The translations under genes were made by a program, and so were the position numbers. The notes below the pieces were generated by a model. The model was given only the letters and a program-made list of their open reading frames with translations, was not told the DNA's origin and did no database searches. Below are positions 37,380 to 44,647 of a DNA stretch of 64,000 nucleotides, piece by piece. The first letter of the stretch is position 1, and each line of letters opens with the position of its first letter. This DNA comes from Moraxella boevrei DSM 14165 (GTDB lineage Bacteria; Pseudomonadota; Gammaproteobacteria; Pseudomonadales; Moraxellaceae), in contig NZ_KB903771.1 of the NCBI RefSeq assembly GCF_000379845.1, positions 1 through 64,000 on the forward strand, given 5' to 3'.

Positions 37380-38047
37380 CACGCTACTCCTTCCATTGTC
37401 AGTTTTTCGATAATCCATGCCTGACCTTTCTGGGTAAAAAGTGGCTGGTCAAATCCCAGTTCAGTTTGCTTCATTTCACCGTAGCCTTTTTGTTCAAACC
37501 AAGCATTGAATACTCTGCCACGTTTTACATTTTTGTTATAGACGCCTAATTCGTCCAGATGACGATTAAGCACTATCGCACTCATACCGCCTAGCTTTGC
37601 TCCAATTTGGGTGGCATTAACTAAATTGGAGCGTTCGACAACTTTATTGTAGTGATTGATTTTTGGTTGTGCGTTTGTCAGTTCAATTTGCAAGGCTTGT
37701 TTTTGTTTTTCGCTTTCAAGCAAGCTTTCTAAAGCCTCAATATAGTTACTTGGAAGTTTTACCTGTTGTTTTTCCAGTTCTTGCCAGCGTGTGATGATGG
37801 CATGACGCATTCTGACGTTATAACCACTCACCAAAGTCAAGGTCATATCTTTACTCAAAAGATATTCAATTTGTTGGCGATTCATGCTATCTATATAGAT
37901 GTGCTGAAAACTTAGCACATCTATTTGTAGCTGTTCACATACATTGCGAATGTCTGCTAGCACATTTCTATGCTCTTTTTCGCATAATTTTGCAATTTCA
38001 CGACTTGACATCGTTGGTATTTTTTGGTTTAATATTGAGATATTCAT
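37379..38047 (-). CDS. Rha-type regulator with KilAC/ANT C-terminus
   Basis: The 222-residue protein has an N-terminal Rha domain (TMSSREIAKLCEKEHRNVLA, then LSKDMTLTLVSGYNVRMRHA) and a C-terminal antirepressor KilAC-like domain (about 135-222: NATQIGAKLGGMSAIVLNRH). Rha proteins interfere with host integration functions and KilAC domains bind repressors. The ATG at 38047 has GGAG 8 bases upstream and is preferred over the ATG 15 bases earlier. It is the first long gene of the early minus-strand operon after the Cro-like protein. Confidence 0.75.
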   Translation of the reverse strand: MNISILNQKIPTMSSREIAKLCEKEHRNVLADIRNVCEQLQIDVLSFQHIYIDSMNRQQIEYLLSKDMTLTLVSGYNVRMRHAIITRWQELEKQQVKLPSNYIEALESLLESEKQKQALQIELTNAQPKINHYNKVVERSNLVNATQIGAKLGGMSAIVLNRHLDELGVYNKNVKRGRVFNAWFEQKGYGEMKQTELGFDQPLFTQKGQAWIIEKLTMEGVA

Positions 38048-38105
38048 TTTAGATACTCCCATGAGTGTTAAATAGAACCCTTAATAGTTTGCCCTATTAA
38101 GGGTT

Positions 38106-38546
38106 TTAATATTTGTTTAAAAATTCCAACAATTCACAATTCTTATAATGCCCCTGTGGGCGTACCACAGTTTTTACATAATAAGACTTCGGAAAATTGC
38201 ATTGTTTCGTCCAGTTGTCCAACGTGGTAACGCTTACACCCAGCACACCAGCAACGACTTTCTTACGAATAAATTCGTCTTTCATCAGTTTTAGCAATTT
38301 TGATTTTGCCTTTTTGATGAGTTCAACTCGTTTTTCATCGCGAAAAGCAGTCTTAGCAGAATTTTTAAAGTCTTTTTTTGGGCTTTTTAAAACCCCTTTC
38401 TTTGGCTTTCTTAAAGGCTTTGGGCTTGGTAAAGTTGTTTGTTTGTCGCTATTTGGCTTGTGTTTTGTCAACCATTCATCACCGATAGTGATTTGGTCTA
38501 GGTACTGGGGGGTTGATAGTTTGGGGGTGTTAAGGCTTGTGGTCAT
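38106..38546 (-). CDS. Helix-turn-helix protein, early operon
   Basis: A 146-residue, strongly basic protein. Residues 85-140 contain a MerR/AlpA-like helix-turn-helix (VVAGVLGVSVTTLDNWTKQ, PKSYYVKTV). The first 80 residues are Lys/Pro-rich and probably disordered. It follows the Cro-like gene and resembles CII-type or transcriptional activator positions in lambdoid maps. Confidence 0.6.
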   Translation of the reverse strand: MTTSLNTPKLSTPQYLDQITIGDEWLTKHKPNSDKQTTLPSPKPLRKPKKGVLKSPKKDFKNSAKTAFRDEKRVELIKKAKSKLLKLMKDEFIRKKVVAGVLGVSVTTLDNWTKQCNFPKSYYVKTVVRPQGHYKNCELLEFLNKY

Positions 38547-38565
38547 TGGTTTACTCCTGTAGATA

Positions 38566-38793
38566 TTACAAATCTATTTCTTCGATGATAGGGCATAAAT
38601 CAACGGCTTTGATTTTGCCTTCGGTGATTTTTTCAATTTTTTTAGCGTTGACGATGCTCACGCCATGTCTGTTATTCAGCCACCCTGTAATTGTTCCCTG
38701 TGTAACACCAATTTTTTCTCCTAACTCTCGTTGATTTTTACCAAACATCTCTATGAGTTTTTCGATGTTTGGGTTTTTAGGTTGTTTTATCAT
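38566..38793 (-). CDS. Cro-like repressor
   Basis: The 75-residue protein has a helix-turn-helix at about 17-45 (NQRELGEKIGVTQGTITGWL) with a short tail, matching Cro/YdaS-type regulators. It is the first gene of the minus-strand early operon and is divergent from the CI-like gene. The ATG at 38793 is preceded by AAAGG. It should compete with CI at the intergenic operators. Confidence 0.78.
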   Translation of the reverse strand: MIKQPKNPNIEKLIEMFGKNQRELGEKIGVTQGTITGWLNNRHGVSIVNAKKIEKITEGKIKAVDLCPIIEEIDL

Positions 38794-38821
38794 AATGGTA
38801 TACCTTTGCAAATAAGGTTGA

Positions 38822-38850
38822 ATTTTATATGTATTCGTTTTTTATGTCAA
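38822..38850 (-). promoter_or_regulatory. Early (cro-side) promoter
   Basis: Minus-strand TTGACA at 38850-38845, 17-base spacer, TAAAAT at 38827-38822. It faces away from the CI promoter and would drive the whole early operon down to about 31.6 kb. Confidence 0.7.
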
Positions 38851-38917
38851 TGTTATAAATGAATTTAAATAAAAATAATAGATTTTTTATTTGCTAAGTG
38901 GTTTGGTAAAATAAAGA

Positions 38918-38946
38918 TTGTATATTGAAAGGTTGTCCTTTATAAT
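38918..38946 (+). promoter_or_regulatory. CI-side promoter with operator candidate
   Basis: TTGTAT at 38918-38923, 17-base spacer, TATAAT at 38941-38946. The spacer contains the inverted repeat AAAGG-TTGT-CCTTT (38928-38941), which would put a bound repressor directly on this promoter. GGAGG precedes the ATG at 38983. Confidence 0.65.
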
Positions 38947-38982
38947 AATAATAAATTTTTTATCTCTTCGGAGGGCTATACA

Positions 38983-39834
38983 ATGTTGAAAGACCGTCTA
39001 AAATGGGCTAGGAAGAATGCTCGCTTAACGCAAATGGATGTTGTTGAGAAGGTAAAGATATCACAGGGTACATATAGTCAGCTAGAGCGTGGTCTTGTCA
39101 AAAGCACCTCTAAAATAGTAGAGCTTGCTGATTTATTTGGTGTTAATCCTATGTGGTTATCTACAGGCGTGGGCGAAGCGTTCAGCAATACTGGTGCTAA
39201 TCTTCAACATAATGGGGATAACTATGGTAATATTGTTGGTGGTATCGGCAATACTCAAAATAATCTAACTCAAAATGTATCAGTGCAAGACCAAGCCGAG
39301 CTTGATGCAATCAGTGCTAATCATTATAAAGATATGCCCCTTTTGGATATTGATATGGGGGTAAAATACGCCCTTGACCCAGACGCACTTGCTAATTTAA
39401 TCTTAAATAGCAATCAAAAAATATTGGCTTTTATCCCCCATACAGGCAATACCTTTGGCGTAAAACTACCCTATGATATACAAGGTATAACCCCGAGTGC
39501 ATTATTGCAGAATGATATATTGATTATTGAGCCGTGTATTCGACCTAGGGATAATGATTTGGTGTTGGTGTGTTTGGATTTTGGCAAGCCAACCCAACGG
39601 GGAATGGTGGGAAGATTATTAATGGGGATAAGTGGTAAACCCATGCTACAACACAATGAATTTGAGCCTGAGTCTATGCCTGTCGGCTCCCTGATTTGTG
39701 GTGTTGTTATTGCAATCAAGCGTCACACTATAGATAATGCGATGTTGACGGCTAGAATTGTGCCTGACTGGGATATCACAAAAACCCTTGTGGTAGATGA
39801 TACAAAAGTTGATGCGGAGCAAAAAGATGACTAA
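38983..39834 (+). CDS. CI-like phage repressor, apparently non-cleavable
   Basis: The 283-residue protein has an XRE helix-turn-helix at 1-66 (ARLTQMDVVEKVKISQGTYS, LERG), an Asn/Gly-rich linker, and an S24 peptidase-like C-terminal domain (about 155-255: NDILIIEPCIRPRDNDLVLV). In LexA/CI proteins a Ser in a GDSM-like turn and a Lys in the following strand cleave the linker. Here those positions read GITPSAL and GMVGRLLM, and neither residue is evident. Repression may therefore be lifted by antirepressors rather than RecA. It overlaps the downstream nuclease by 8 bases. Confidence 0.85.
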   Translation: MLKDRLKWARKNARLTQMDVVEKVKISQGTYSQLERGLVKSTSKIVELADLFGVNPMWLSTGVGEAFSNTGANLQHNGDNYGNIVGGIGNTQNNLTQNVSVQDQAELDAISANHYKDMPLLDIDMGVKYALDPDALANLILNSNQKILAFIPHTGNTFGVKLPYDIQGITPSALLQNDILIIEPCIRPRDNDLVLVCLDFGKPTQRGMVGRLLMGISGKPMLQHNEFEPESMPVGSLICGVVIAIKRHTIDNAMLTARIVPDWDITKTLVVDDTKVDAEQKDD

Positions 39835-40951
39835 TATAACCTTTCCTGTTTTTGGAGATATATTAAATACTGCTATCCAAGTGGTTAAAACATCTAGCAA
39901 CCGCAAAAACGGCATTACCGAAAAGAAGTACATTGAAGAAATGACTACTGCTTTAAAATTAACTGAAAAACAAGTCAATCTAACATATAAAGCAACATTA
40001 AACGGCGTTACAAAAGATGATTTTAACTGTTTGTTTAGATTGCTTGATATTTGTAATTTGTGTATGACAGCAATGGGATTAGTAAAAGACAATGTTTTTC
40101 CATTGCTAATCAACCCTATAAGCGATAATTTTTTAGATTTTGTTGCATTTAATCAAACAGTTACTTCTGACAACTTAATTAAACTTGACCCATTCGGAAA
40201 AATATTTTTTTGGTTAGCAAATGATAATTTTAATATCGTTATTAAAACTATGGTTAGTGATGATAAAGAATATATTGCAAATCTCAATAGATTTGAAAAA
40301 GTTTCTTTTCAAGAGTTAAAAATTTTACAAAAGGTTTGCTATGGTGAAAATGGCGACCCGTTACTCAACTTTTTGATTAAGGAAACCATGCGTAGAACGT
40401 CTGTTTTTATGAACAACTACGCCAATGCTACCTTGCTAAACGACTATGAAAAAGCCACACACGCAACAATTCTCAAAAAATTGATGAAATTAACACCAAC
40501 ACAATTTGAACATTTATGTTTGGAAGTGGTGCAACAATCTTTGAAAAATGAAGCTCCTGACAGTCAAGTTGTCAGTAATCATGTGGGTAAGACCAATGAC
40601 GGCGGTATTGACGGTATTGTCAAACAAACGTTCCCAAATGGTGAACTTCATACCTACTATATCCAAGCCAAACTGTACCAAAATCAAAACAAGATTTCTA
40701 ACCGTGAATTACGCAATTTTGTTGGTGCTTTTCCACCTGACCCAAAATTTCATCATGGCATTTTTATCACAACGAGCGATTACACCGCCCCAGCGATAGA
40801 ATATAAAGACAATCTACCAAGCCATAGTTTGATTTTGATTAATCAATTAGCCTTACTTGAGTTAATGATTGAGCATGAAGTTGGTGTAGAAACGGTTAAA
40901 ACAGAAGCACTGGTTTTAAACAAGGAGTTTTACCGAAAACTCGGTAAATAG
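39827..40951 (+). CDS. Mrr-type restriction endonuclease-like protein, coupled to CI
   Basis: The 374-residue protein has an unrecognised helical N-terminal 200 residues and a C-terminal Mrr_cat domain: LTPTQFEHLCLEVV at 222-235, then GGIDGI (Asp 262) and YIQAKLY (Q-A-K 280-282), the PD-(D/E)xK variant used by Mrr-family nucleases. The ATG overlaps the repressor stop (ATGACTAA), so it is made in the lysogen. It is probably a prophage defence against other phages that senses a trigger through its N-terminus. Confidence 0.78.
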   Translation: MTNITFPVFGDILNTAIQVVKTSSNRKNGITEKKYIEEMTTALKLTEKQVNLTYKATLNGVTKDDFNCLFRLLDICNLCMTAMGLVKDNVFPLLINPISDNFLDFVAFNQTVTSDNLIKLDPFGKIFFWLANDNFNIVIKTMVSDDKEYIANLNRFEKVSFQELKILQKVCYGENGDPLLNFLIKETMRRTSVFMNNYANATLLNDYEKATHATILKKLMKLTPTQFEHLCLEVVQQSLKNEAPDSQVVSNHVGKTNDGGIDGIVKQTFPNGELHTYYIQAKLYQNQNKISNRELRNFVGAFPPDPKFHHGIFITTSDYTAPAIEYKDNLPSHSLILINQLALLELMIEHEVGVETVKTEALVLNKEFYRKLGK

Positions 40952-40986
40952 TGGAACACAGCCACGCCAGCCAACCAAAACCGCCT

Positions 40987-41020
40987 AAAATCCTTATATA
41001 TTTAACCTTATAAGGATTTT
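40987..41020 (+). promoter_or_regulatory. Terminator-like hairpin holding the ribosome-binding site of the 41024 gene
   Basis: AAAATCCTTATA (40987-40998) pairs with TATAAGGATTTT (41009-41020), followed by T to 41023 and the ATG at 41024. The AAGGA in the 3' arm is the only ribosome-binding site available. It can end the repressor/nuclease transcript and control the next gene. Confidence 0.7.
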
Positions 41021-41023
41021 TTT

Positions 41024-41545
41024 ATGAAATTATCTGACATCAACGAAAAAACTGAAATCATCAAAGATTTTAGCAAGCAATTAAGCAAAACTACCAAACA
41101 ACGTATCGCTTCAACCGTTTTTGGCAAAATCAAACGTACTAGTGGTATATCAGTTTTACCAGTTGATATTACGCTAGAAAATTTGCAAATCGTTACCCTA
41201 AATATCCGCATTATTGATGATAAACCTGATATCTATCGGGTTGATATTAATGGTAAAGCCTTTGTGAGTACAGGCGATTTTTCTAATGAATACAAGCCAG
41301 CATTTAATAAGTCGGTTGCTGAAGTTGGTAAGGCGGTTTTGTTGGGGCAGGATAAATTTAACAAAAGTTTAGCACGCCAAAAAGCCCCACGAAAAACCAC
41401 TAACAAAAGCACTAGAGTGAGTCAAAAGCAACAGTTGGCAGACTTGGCTGAATTGGAGCAACAACTGGACCAACAGATTGAACAAAAACAAGCCGAAAAG
41501 CAAGTCTTGATTGAGCAGTTGCAAGCTATTCAAGAAAATATTTGA
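41024..41545 (+). CDS. Hypothetical phage protein with C-terminal coiled coil
   Basis: A 173-residue protein. Residues 25-110 are beta-rich (SGISVLPVDITLENLQIVTL, then YRVDINGKAF); residues 128-173 form a Gln/Glu-rich coiled coil. No family recognised. Its expression is likely controlled by the upstream hairpin. It is followed by the first antirepressor cassette. Confidence 0.55.
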   Translation: MKLSDINEKTEIIKDFSKQLSKTTKQRIASTVFGKIKRTSGISVLPVDITLENLQIVTLNIRIIDDKPDIYRVDINGKAFVSTGDFSNEYKPAFNKSVAEVGKAVLLGQDKFNKSLARQKAPRKTTNKSTRVSQKQQLADLAELEQQLDQQIEQKQAEKQVLIEQLQAIQENI

Positions 41546-41570
41546 CTTGAAGTGGGGAATGGGGTATTAT
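41542..41570 (+). promoter_or_regulatory. Promoter of antirepressor cassette A
   Basis: TTGACT at 41542-41547, 17-base spacer, TATTAT at 41565-41570. The downstream bases GTATTTAAGGT are shared with cassette B (42324 onward). Confidence 0.72.
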
Positions 41571-41605
41571 GTATTTAAGGTCTGAAAACCTTAATATAGC
41601 GGTTC

Positions 41606-41634
41606 ATCGCTCCCGATAGTCTTAGCGGTTTTTT
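41606..41634 (+). terminator. Early terminator in leader A
   Basis: ATCGCT (41606-41611) pairs with AGCGGT (41624-41629) with one wobble, followed by six T. It lies about 30 bases after the presumed start site and before the structured RNA, suggesting attenuation. Confidence 0.5.
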
Positions 41635-41670
41635 ATTGCCTAAATTCCCCATTTTAGCATACCCCTTTAT

Positions 41671-41746
41671 GTTGGGGGGGCGGAGAATACAATACCCTTG
41701 TGGAAATAATCCCAGCCGTCTATGTTCGGTTTTTCAGCCCCCCAAC
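41671..41746 (+). ncRNA. c4-like structured RNA A
   Basis: A three-way junction can be drawn: outer stem GTTGGGGGG (41671-41679) with CCCCCCAAC (41738-41746); a first internal helix around GAATACAATACC; a second with CCG/CGG arms (41716-41728). The order, spacing and short motifs (GAATACAATACC, GGAAATAA, CCCAGCC) recur in leaders B, C and D, with compensating changes. It lies directly before an antirepressor gene, as the c4 antisense RNA does in P1/P7 immI. Identity with the c4 family is inferred. Confidence 0.55.
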
Positions 41747-41794
41747 GCCCTATTTTTAGGGTTAAATCTGAAAATGTTAAACATTAGGTGTCTT

Positions 41795-42226
41795 ATGACA
41801 AATCAAATCCAAACCGTGAATTTTCACAACCAAACCCTCATCACCCTACAAAAAGACAATATTGCTTATGTGGCAATGAAGCCTATTTGTGAGAATATTG
41901 GTCTTAACTGGGACGCTCAACGCCAACGCATCAATCGTGATGAGGTACTTGCACAAGGTACGGTTATCATAACCGCACCTACAAAAGGCGGTTTACAAGA
42001 AATGCTATGCCTACCAATCCACTACTTAAACGGTTGGCTATTTGGTGTAGATACAAACCGTGTCAAAGCCGAAATCAAAGACAAGCTCATCACTTACAAA
42101 AAAGAATGCTACCAAGCCTTGTTTAATTACTGGAACAAAGGACAACCAAAAAAAACCAACGCCCAGCAACGCCAAGCCTTAGTAACAGCGTGCGACAAAT
42201 TAGCCGTTGGTAATCAGTTTGGCTAA
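41795..42226 (+). CDS. Antirepressor with P22_AR N-terminal domain, truncated C-terminus
   Basis: The 143-residue protein has an N-terminal P22 antirepressor-like domain (about 1-110: NIAYVAMKPICENIGLNWDA, then LPIHYLNGWLFGVDTNRVK). It continues into the first 20 residues of the C-terminal module shared with the 42911 and 53481 proteins (KKTNAQQRQALVTACDKLAVG), but then loses an internal 36 bases and ends at QFG with a stop. The lost piece lies between two near repeats (GGCAAC). Probably a shortened functional antirepressor. Confidence 0.75.
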   Translation: MTNQIQTVNFHNQTLITLQKDNIAYVAMKPICENIGLNWDAQRQRINRDEVLAQGTVIITAPTKGGLQEMLCLPIHYLNGWLFGVDTNRVKAEIKDKLITYKKECYQALFNYWNKGQPKKTNAQQRQALVTACDKLAVGNQFG

Positions 42227-42245
42227 GCATTAATCATCGCTTAAA

Positions 42246-42280
42246 AAGTCCGTCCATACTTCAAAAATGAGCGGATTTTT
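42246..42280 (+). terminator. Terminator after antirepressor A
   Basis: AAGTCCG pairs with CGGATTT across a 19-base loop, followed by seven T. Confidence 0.5.
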
Positions 42281-42294
42281 TTATTGGTAAATGA

Positions 42295-42323
42295 TTGACA
42301 AACCTACATATATTTTGTATTAT
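42295..42323 (+). promoter_or_regulatory. Promoter of leader B
   Basis: TTGACA at 42295-42300, 17-base spacer, TATTAT at 42318-42323. Confidence 0.75.
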
Positions 42324-42358
42324 GTATTTAAGGTGTCGTAACCGAACAGTAAGCGTTT

Positions 42359-42383
42359 CCCCACAGCGTTATCGTGGTTTTTT
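42359..42383 (+). terminator. Early terminator in leader B
   Basis: CCAC and GTGG arms around AGCGTTATC, followed by six T. Same position relative to the promoter as in leaders A and D. Confidence 0.45.
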
Positions 42384-42401
42384 AATGCAAAAAATTTAAG
42401 C

Positions 42402-42646
42402 TCTGCAAATTTGCAGAACATAAATTGAATGGCAAACCCTTTCAAGATTTAAAATGTTGAAAATCCAACATTTAGAAAAATTAAGATGTTGGAATTCCAA
42501 CAACATAAATTTTGTTGGGGGTGGTGGTGAGATAAGGCGAGCAATCGCACGAATAAGCCCAGCCGTCTTACTTCGGCTTACGAACACCCCTAGCACCCTA
42601 ACAGGCATTTTTCAGAAAACTTAAATGCTCAAATTTGAGCATTTAA
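42402..42646. repeat. Cluster of perfect palindromes around leader B
   Basis: Four dyads lie in 245 bases without a long reading frame: 42402-42417 (16 bases, centre AAATTT), an AAATGTTG/CAACATTT hairpin at about 42450-42472, TGTTGGAATTCCAACA at about 42486-42501, and a 26-base perfect palindrome at 42621-42646. They could be operators or RNA hairpins. Confidence 0.5.
42518..42590 (+). ncRNA. c4-like structured RNA B, without a following long gene
   Basis: Outer stem GGGGTG (42518-42523) with CACCCC (42585-42590); first hairpin GCGA-GCAA-TCGC (42537-42548); second hairpin AGCCG (42561-42565) with CGGCT (42574-42578). The GAATAAGCCCAGCCG motif matches RNA A. No long gene follows before promoter C, so it may act in trans or be a decayed cassette. 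Confidence 0.5.
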
Positions 42647-42664
42647 AAAAAATCAAAAAATATC

Positions 42665-42693
42665 TTGACAATAAATTTTGATTTTTATAGAAT
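42665..42693 (+). promoter_or_regulatory. Promoter of antirepressor cassette C
   Basis: TTGACA at 42665-42670, 17-base spacer, TAGAAT at 42688-42693. Confidence 0.7.
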
Positions 42694-42730
42694 AATCACA
42701 CGAAGCCTGAAAAACTTCTTACACTCGCCA

Positions 42731-42762
42731 ATCACAAGCGAAATTTGTGATTTTTTTTTGTA
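42731..42762 (+). terminator. Early terminator in leader C
   Basis: AATCACAA pairs with TTGTGATT around a short loop, followed by nine T: a strong intrinsic terminator about 35 bases after the start site and before the structured RNA. Confidence 0.65.
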
Positions 42763-42801
42763 CCCACAAAAATTGCCAATCCTTACGATTACCTTTTTTA
42801 T

Positions 42802-42869
42802 GGGTAGGAAGGTGTGGAAATACCCAATACCACACGCCGTTAGTGTAGCGGTTTTTCAGCTTCCTATCC
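42802..42869 (+). ncRNA. c4-like structured RNA C
   Basis: Outer stem GGGTAGGAAG (42802-42811) with CTTCCTATCC (42860-42869), one G-U; first hairpin GTGTGG (42812-42817) with CCACAC (42830-42835); second hairpin CCG/CGG (42837-42851). Same three-way junction as A, B and D with different base pairs. It is 42 bases before the KilA-N antirepressor ATG. Confidence 0.58.
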
Positions 42870-42910
42870 GCCCTTTTGGGCTTTCTACCAACTGAAAAAG
42901 GTAATACACT

Positions 42911-43738
42911 ATGTCAAATCTTATTGTTGCAAACACTTCAATTAGCCAACATAACGGCTTTTTCTCTTTGACTGATTTACACAAATCATCTGGCGGTGCA
43001 GATAAGCATAAGCCAAGTAATTTTATGCGTAATGACGAAACCAAAGAACTCATTGCCGAATTGGAAAAAGAAAATACGGTTGCCTACCACACCGTACAAG
43101 GCAAACAAGGTGGCACTTACGCCTGTCGTGAACTGGTAATCCGCTATGGTATGTGGATAAGTGCTAAATTTAGCCTTGAAGTTATCCGAGCATTTGACAA
43201 TCTAAACACAGGGGCAATCCCATGTTTACCCAAAAAAACCAACGCCCACCAACGCCAAGCCTTAGTAACCGCCTGTGATAAACTCGCAGTTGGCAACACA
43301 TTGCGTTCAGACATCTACAAAATGGTCGGCAACCAGTTTGGTGTGGACGATATCCAAAGCATACCCATGCACCAACTAGCAGACGCAACCGCATTTGTCT
43401 ATGAAATCATCTTAGCAAAACAACAAACCCCAAAAAACCTAGAACTACCGCAGAAAACGATAGAACGACTTGCCAGTCAATTTGCCAAAACCGCCATTCT
43501 CATCAACCACGTTAAAAATGAATACCTACCATTTTTATACACGGCAAATTTTGCCAAAGCAGAAAAAGTCAGCGTACATCTGGCACTAATCAATTATGAC
43601 ATTCAGGACAACTGTCAAGACCTATTCAAACTATTGCCGTCAGAAATCAAAAACGACAACGCTCACCCGATAGTCAGCGAGTTACAAACAGCCTACTATC
43701 ACGATAACTTGTTGAAATGCCCACAAAAAATTGCCTGA
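42911..43738 (+). CDS. Antirepressor with KilA-N domain and shared C-terminal domain
   Basis: The 275-residue protein has an N-terminal KilA-N domain (about 1-100: SQHNGFFSLTDLHKSSGGAD, then YACRELVIRYGMWISAKF). Its C-terminal domain (about 110-275) begins KKTNAHQRQALVTACDKLAVG. This C-terminal domain is nearly identical at DNA level to that of the 53481 gene, while the N-terminal domains differ. Such proteins bind and inactivate phage repressors. It is preceded by promoter, terminator and c4-like RNA C. Confidence 0.8.
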   Translation: MSNLIVANTSISQHNGFFSLTDLHKSSGGADKHKPSNFMRNDETKELIAELEKENTVAYHTVQGKQGGTYACRELVIRYGMWISAKFSLEVIRAFDNLNTGAIPCLPKKTNAHQRQALVTACDKLAVGNTLRSDIYKMVGNQFGVDDIQSIPMHQLADATAFVYEIILAKQQTPKNLELPQKTIERLASQFAKTAILINHVKNEYLPFLYTANFAKAEKVSVHLALINYDIQDNCQDLFKLLPSEIKNDNAHPIVSELQTAYYHDNLLKCPQKIA

Positions 43739-43760
43739 AAAACCCCACTGCCACAAAAAA

Positions 43761-43788
43761 AAACTGGTTTTTTAACCAGTTTTTTTTA
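43761..43788. terminator. Bidirectional terminator between convergent genes
   Basis: ACTGGTT (43763-43769) pairs with AACCAGT (43774-43780), flanked by A run and T run. It ends the antirepressor transcript and the minus-strand spike operon. Confidence 0.75.
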
Positions 43789-44334
43789 ATTGGGCGGGCT
43801 AGTACCGCCATAATCTTTAGACAACACGCCGTGAGTATGTGAGTTTAACGATTTACCACCACCGACCACATCAGACTGACCTGTAACCACGCCTGACGTG
43901 GTTTGATTGCCATTTTGGGTAGTATCGCCATTGTGGGTAATATTACCGTTAAACTCCATTTCAGCGTTAATAACCACTCTTTCGGCATTGACTTCTACCA
44001 AATCTTTGGCATTGAGTGTGATTCTTGACCTTGCCAGCACTTCAATATTTTCTTGACGAATGCGTCTGATATCTTTTACCGCCATACCCTTTCCATGACT
44101 GCGATAAAAAGCAATTACAGGGGCGGACATATCCCCATTTTCAAAAAATACCCAAACATCAGCCCCTTTCAATAATTCTCGTTCCGTGTCCAAATCATCA
44201 TCACCAATCGGATAAGCCAGTAAAGCGGTCAATCCCTTTGGAGAGCCGTCTGTTAATCCTTGAATATGGACCTGTGCAGTGCGTTCATTTTGGTTATATT
44301 CTATAAGTTTGGCAGGATAAAAATAAGGTTTCAT
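43786..44334 (-). CDS. Baseplate spike protein (gpV / Mu gp45-like)
   Basis: The 182-residue protein has an N-terminal OB-like domain (about 1-90: YNQNERTAQVHIQGL, GADVWVFFENGD), a beta-helix repeat with alternating NGD/NGN units (about 110-150), and the C-terminal apex SLNSHTHG, the His-x-His metal site of phage membrane-piercing spikes. It tips the tail and pierces the outer membrane. Confidence 0.82.
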   Translation of the reverse strand: MKPYFYPAKLIEYNQNERTAQVHIQGLTDGSPKGLTALLAYPIGDDDLDTERELLKGADVWVFFENGDMSAPVIAFYRSHGKGMAVKDIRRIRQENIEVLARSRITLNAKDLVEVNAERVVINAEMEFNGNITHNGDTTQNGNQTTSGVVTGQSDVVGGGKSLNSHTHGVLSKDYGGTSPPN

Positions 44335-44336
44335 CG

Positions 44337-44365
44337 TTTGTTTTCCAAATCAAATGTTTTATAAT
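44337..44365 (+). promoter_or_regulatory. Promoter candidate for the 44396 cargo gene
   Basis: TATAAT at 44360-44365 with a weak -35 (TTGTTT) 16 bases upstream, facing right between two minus-strand baseplate genes. Confidence 0.5.
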
Positions 44366-44395
44366 AGCCAAAAATTTTTATTTTTGGGATAAAAT

Positions 44396-44647
44396 ATGGC
44401 AAAAAAACCATCTCAGCGACAATATTTGTTAAGCTCACCTAAACGCAGGGCGTTATATTTCTATGTAAAAAATGGCGTAACGTTTTTGATTCCTTTTTTA
44501 TTATGCACATCAATTCATGACAAGGGTTACGTCATTTTTTCATATATCTTATTCTTGCCATTGGTGTTTGTATTTTATCGCTATATTTCACATTATATCG
44601 CTTTAATTATCGTGTTTCTTGAAACCATGTTAAACGGTGGGCGTTAA
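44396..44647 (+). CDS. Small membrane protein, cargo gene in reverse orientation
   Basis: An 83-residue protein with a basic N-terminus (MAKKPSQRQYLLSSPKRRAL) and two or three hydrophobic spans (about 26-80). It is transcribed opposite to the baseplate genes with its own promoter. This is typical of cargo genes expressed in the lysogen. Superinfection exclusion at the membrane is a plausible but unproven role. Confidence 0.6.
   Translation: MAKKPSQRQYLLSSPKRRALYFYVKNGVTFLIPFLLCTSIHDKGYVIFSYILFLPLVFVFYRYISHYIALIIVFLETMLNGGR

Noticed and set aside
42402-42646. CRISPR array
   Set aside because: The palindromes differ in sequence and spacing and there are no repeats of constant length; no array is visible anywhere in the window.
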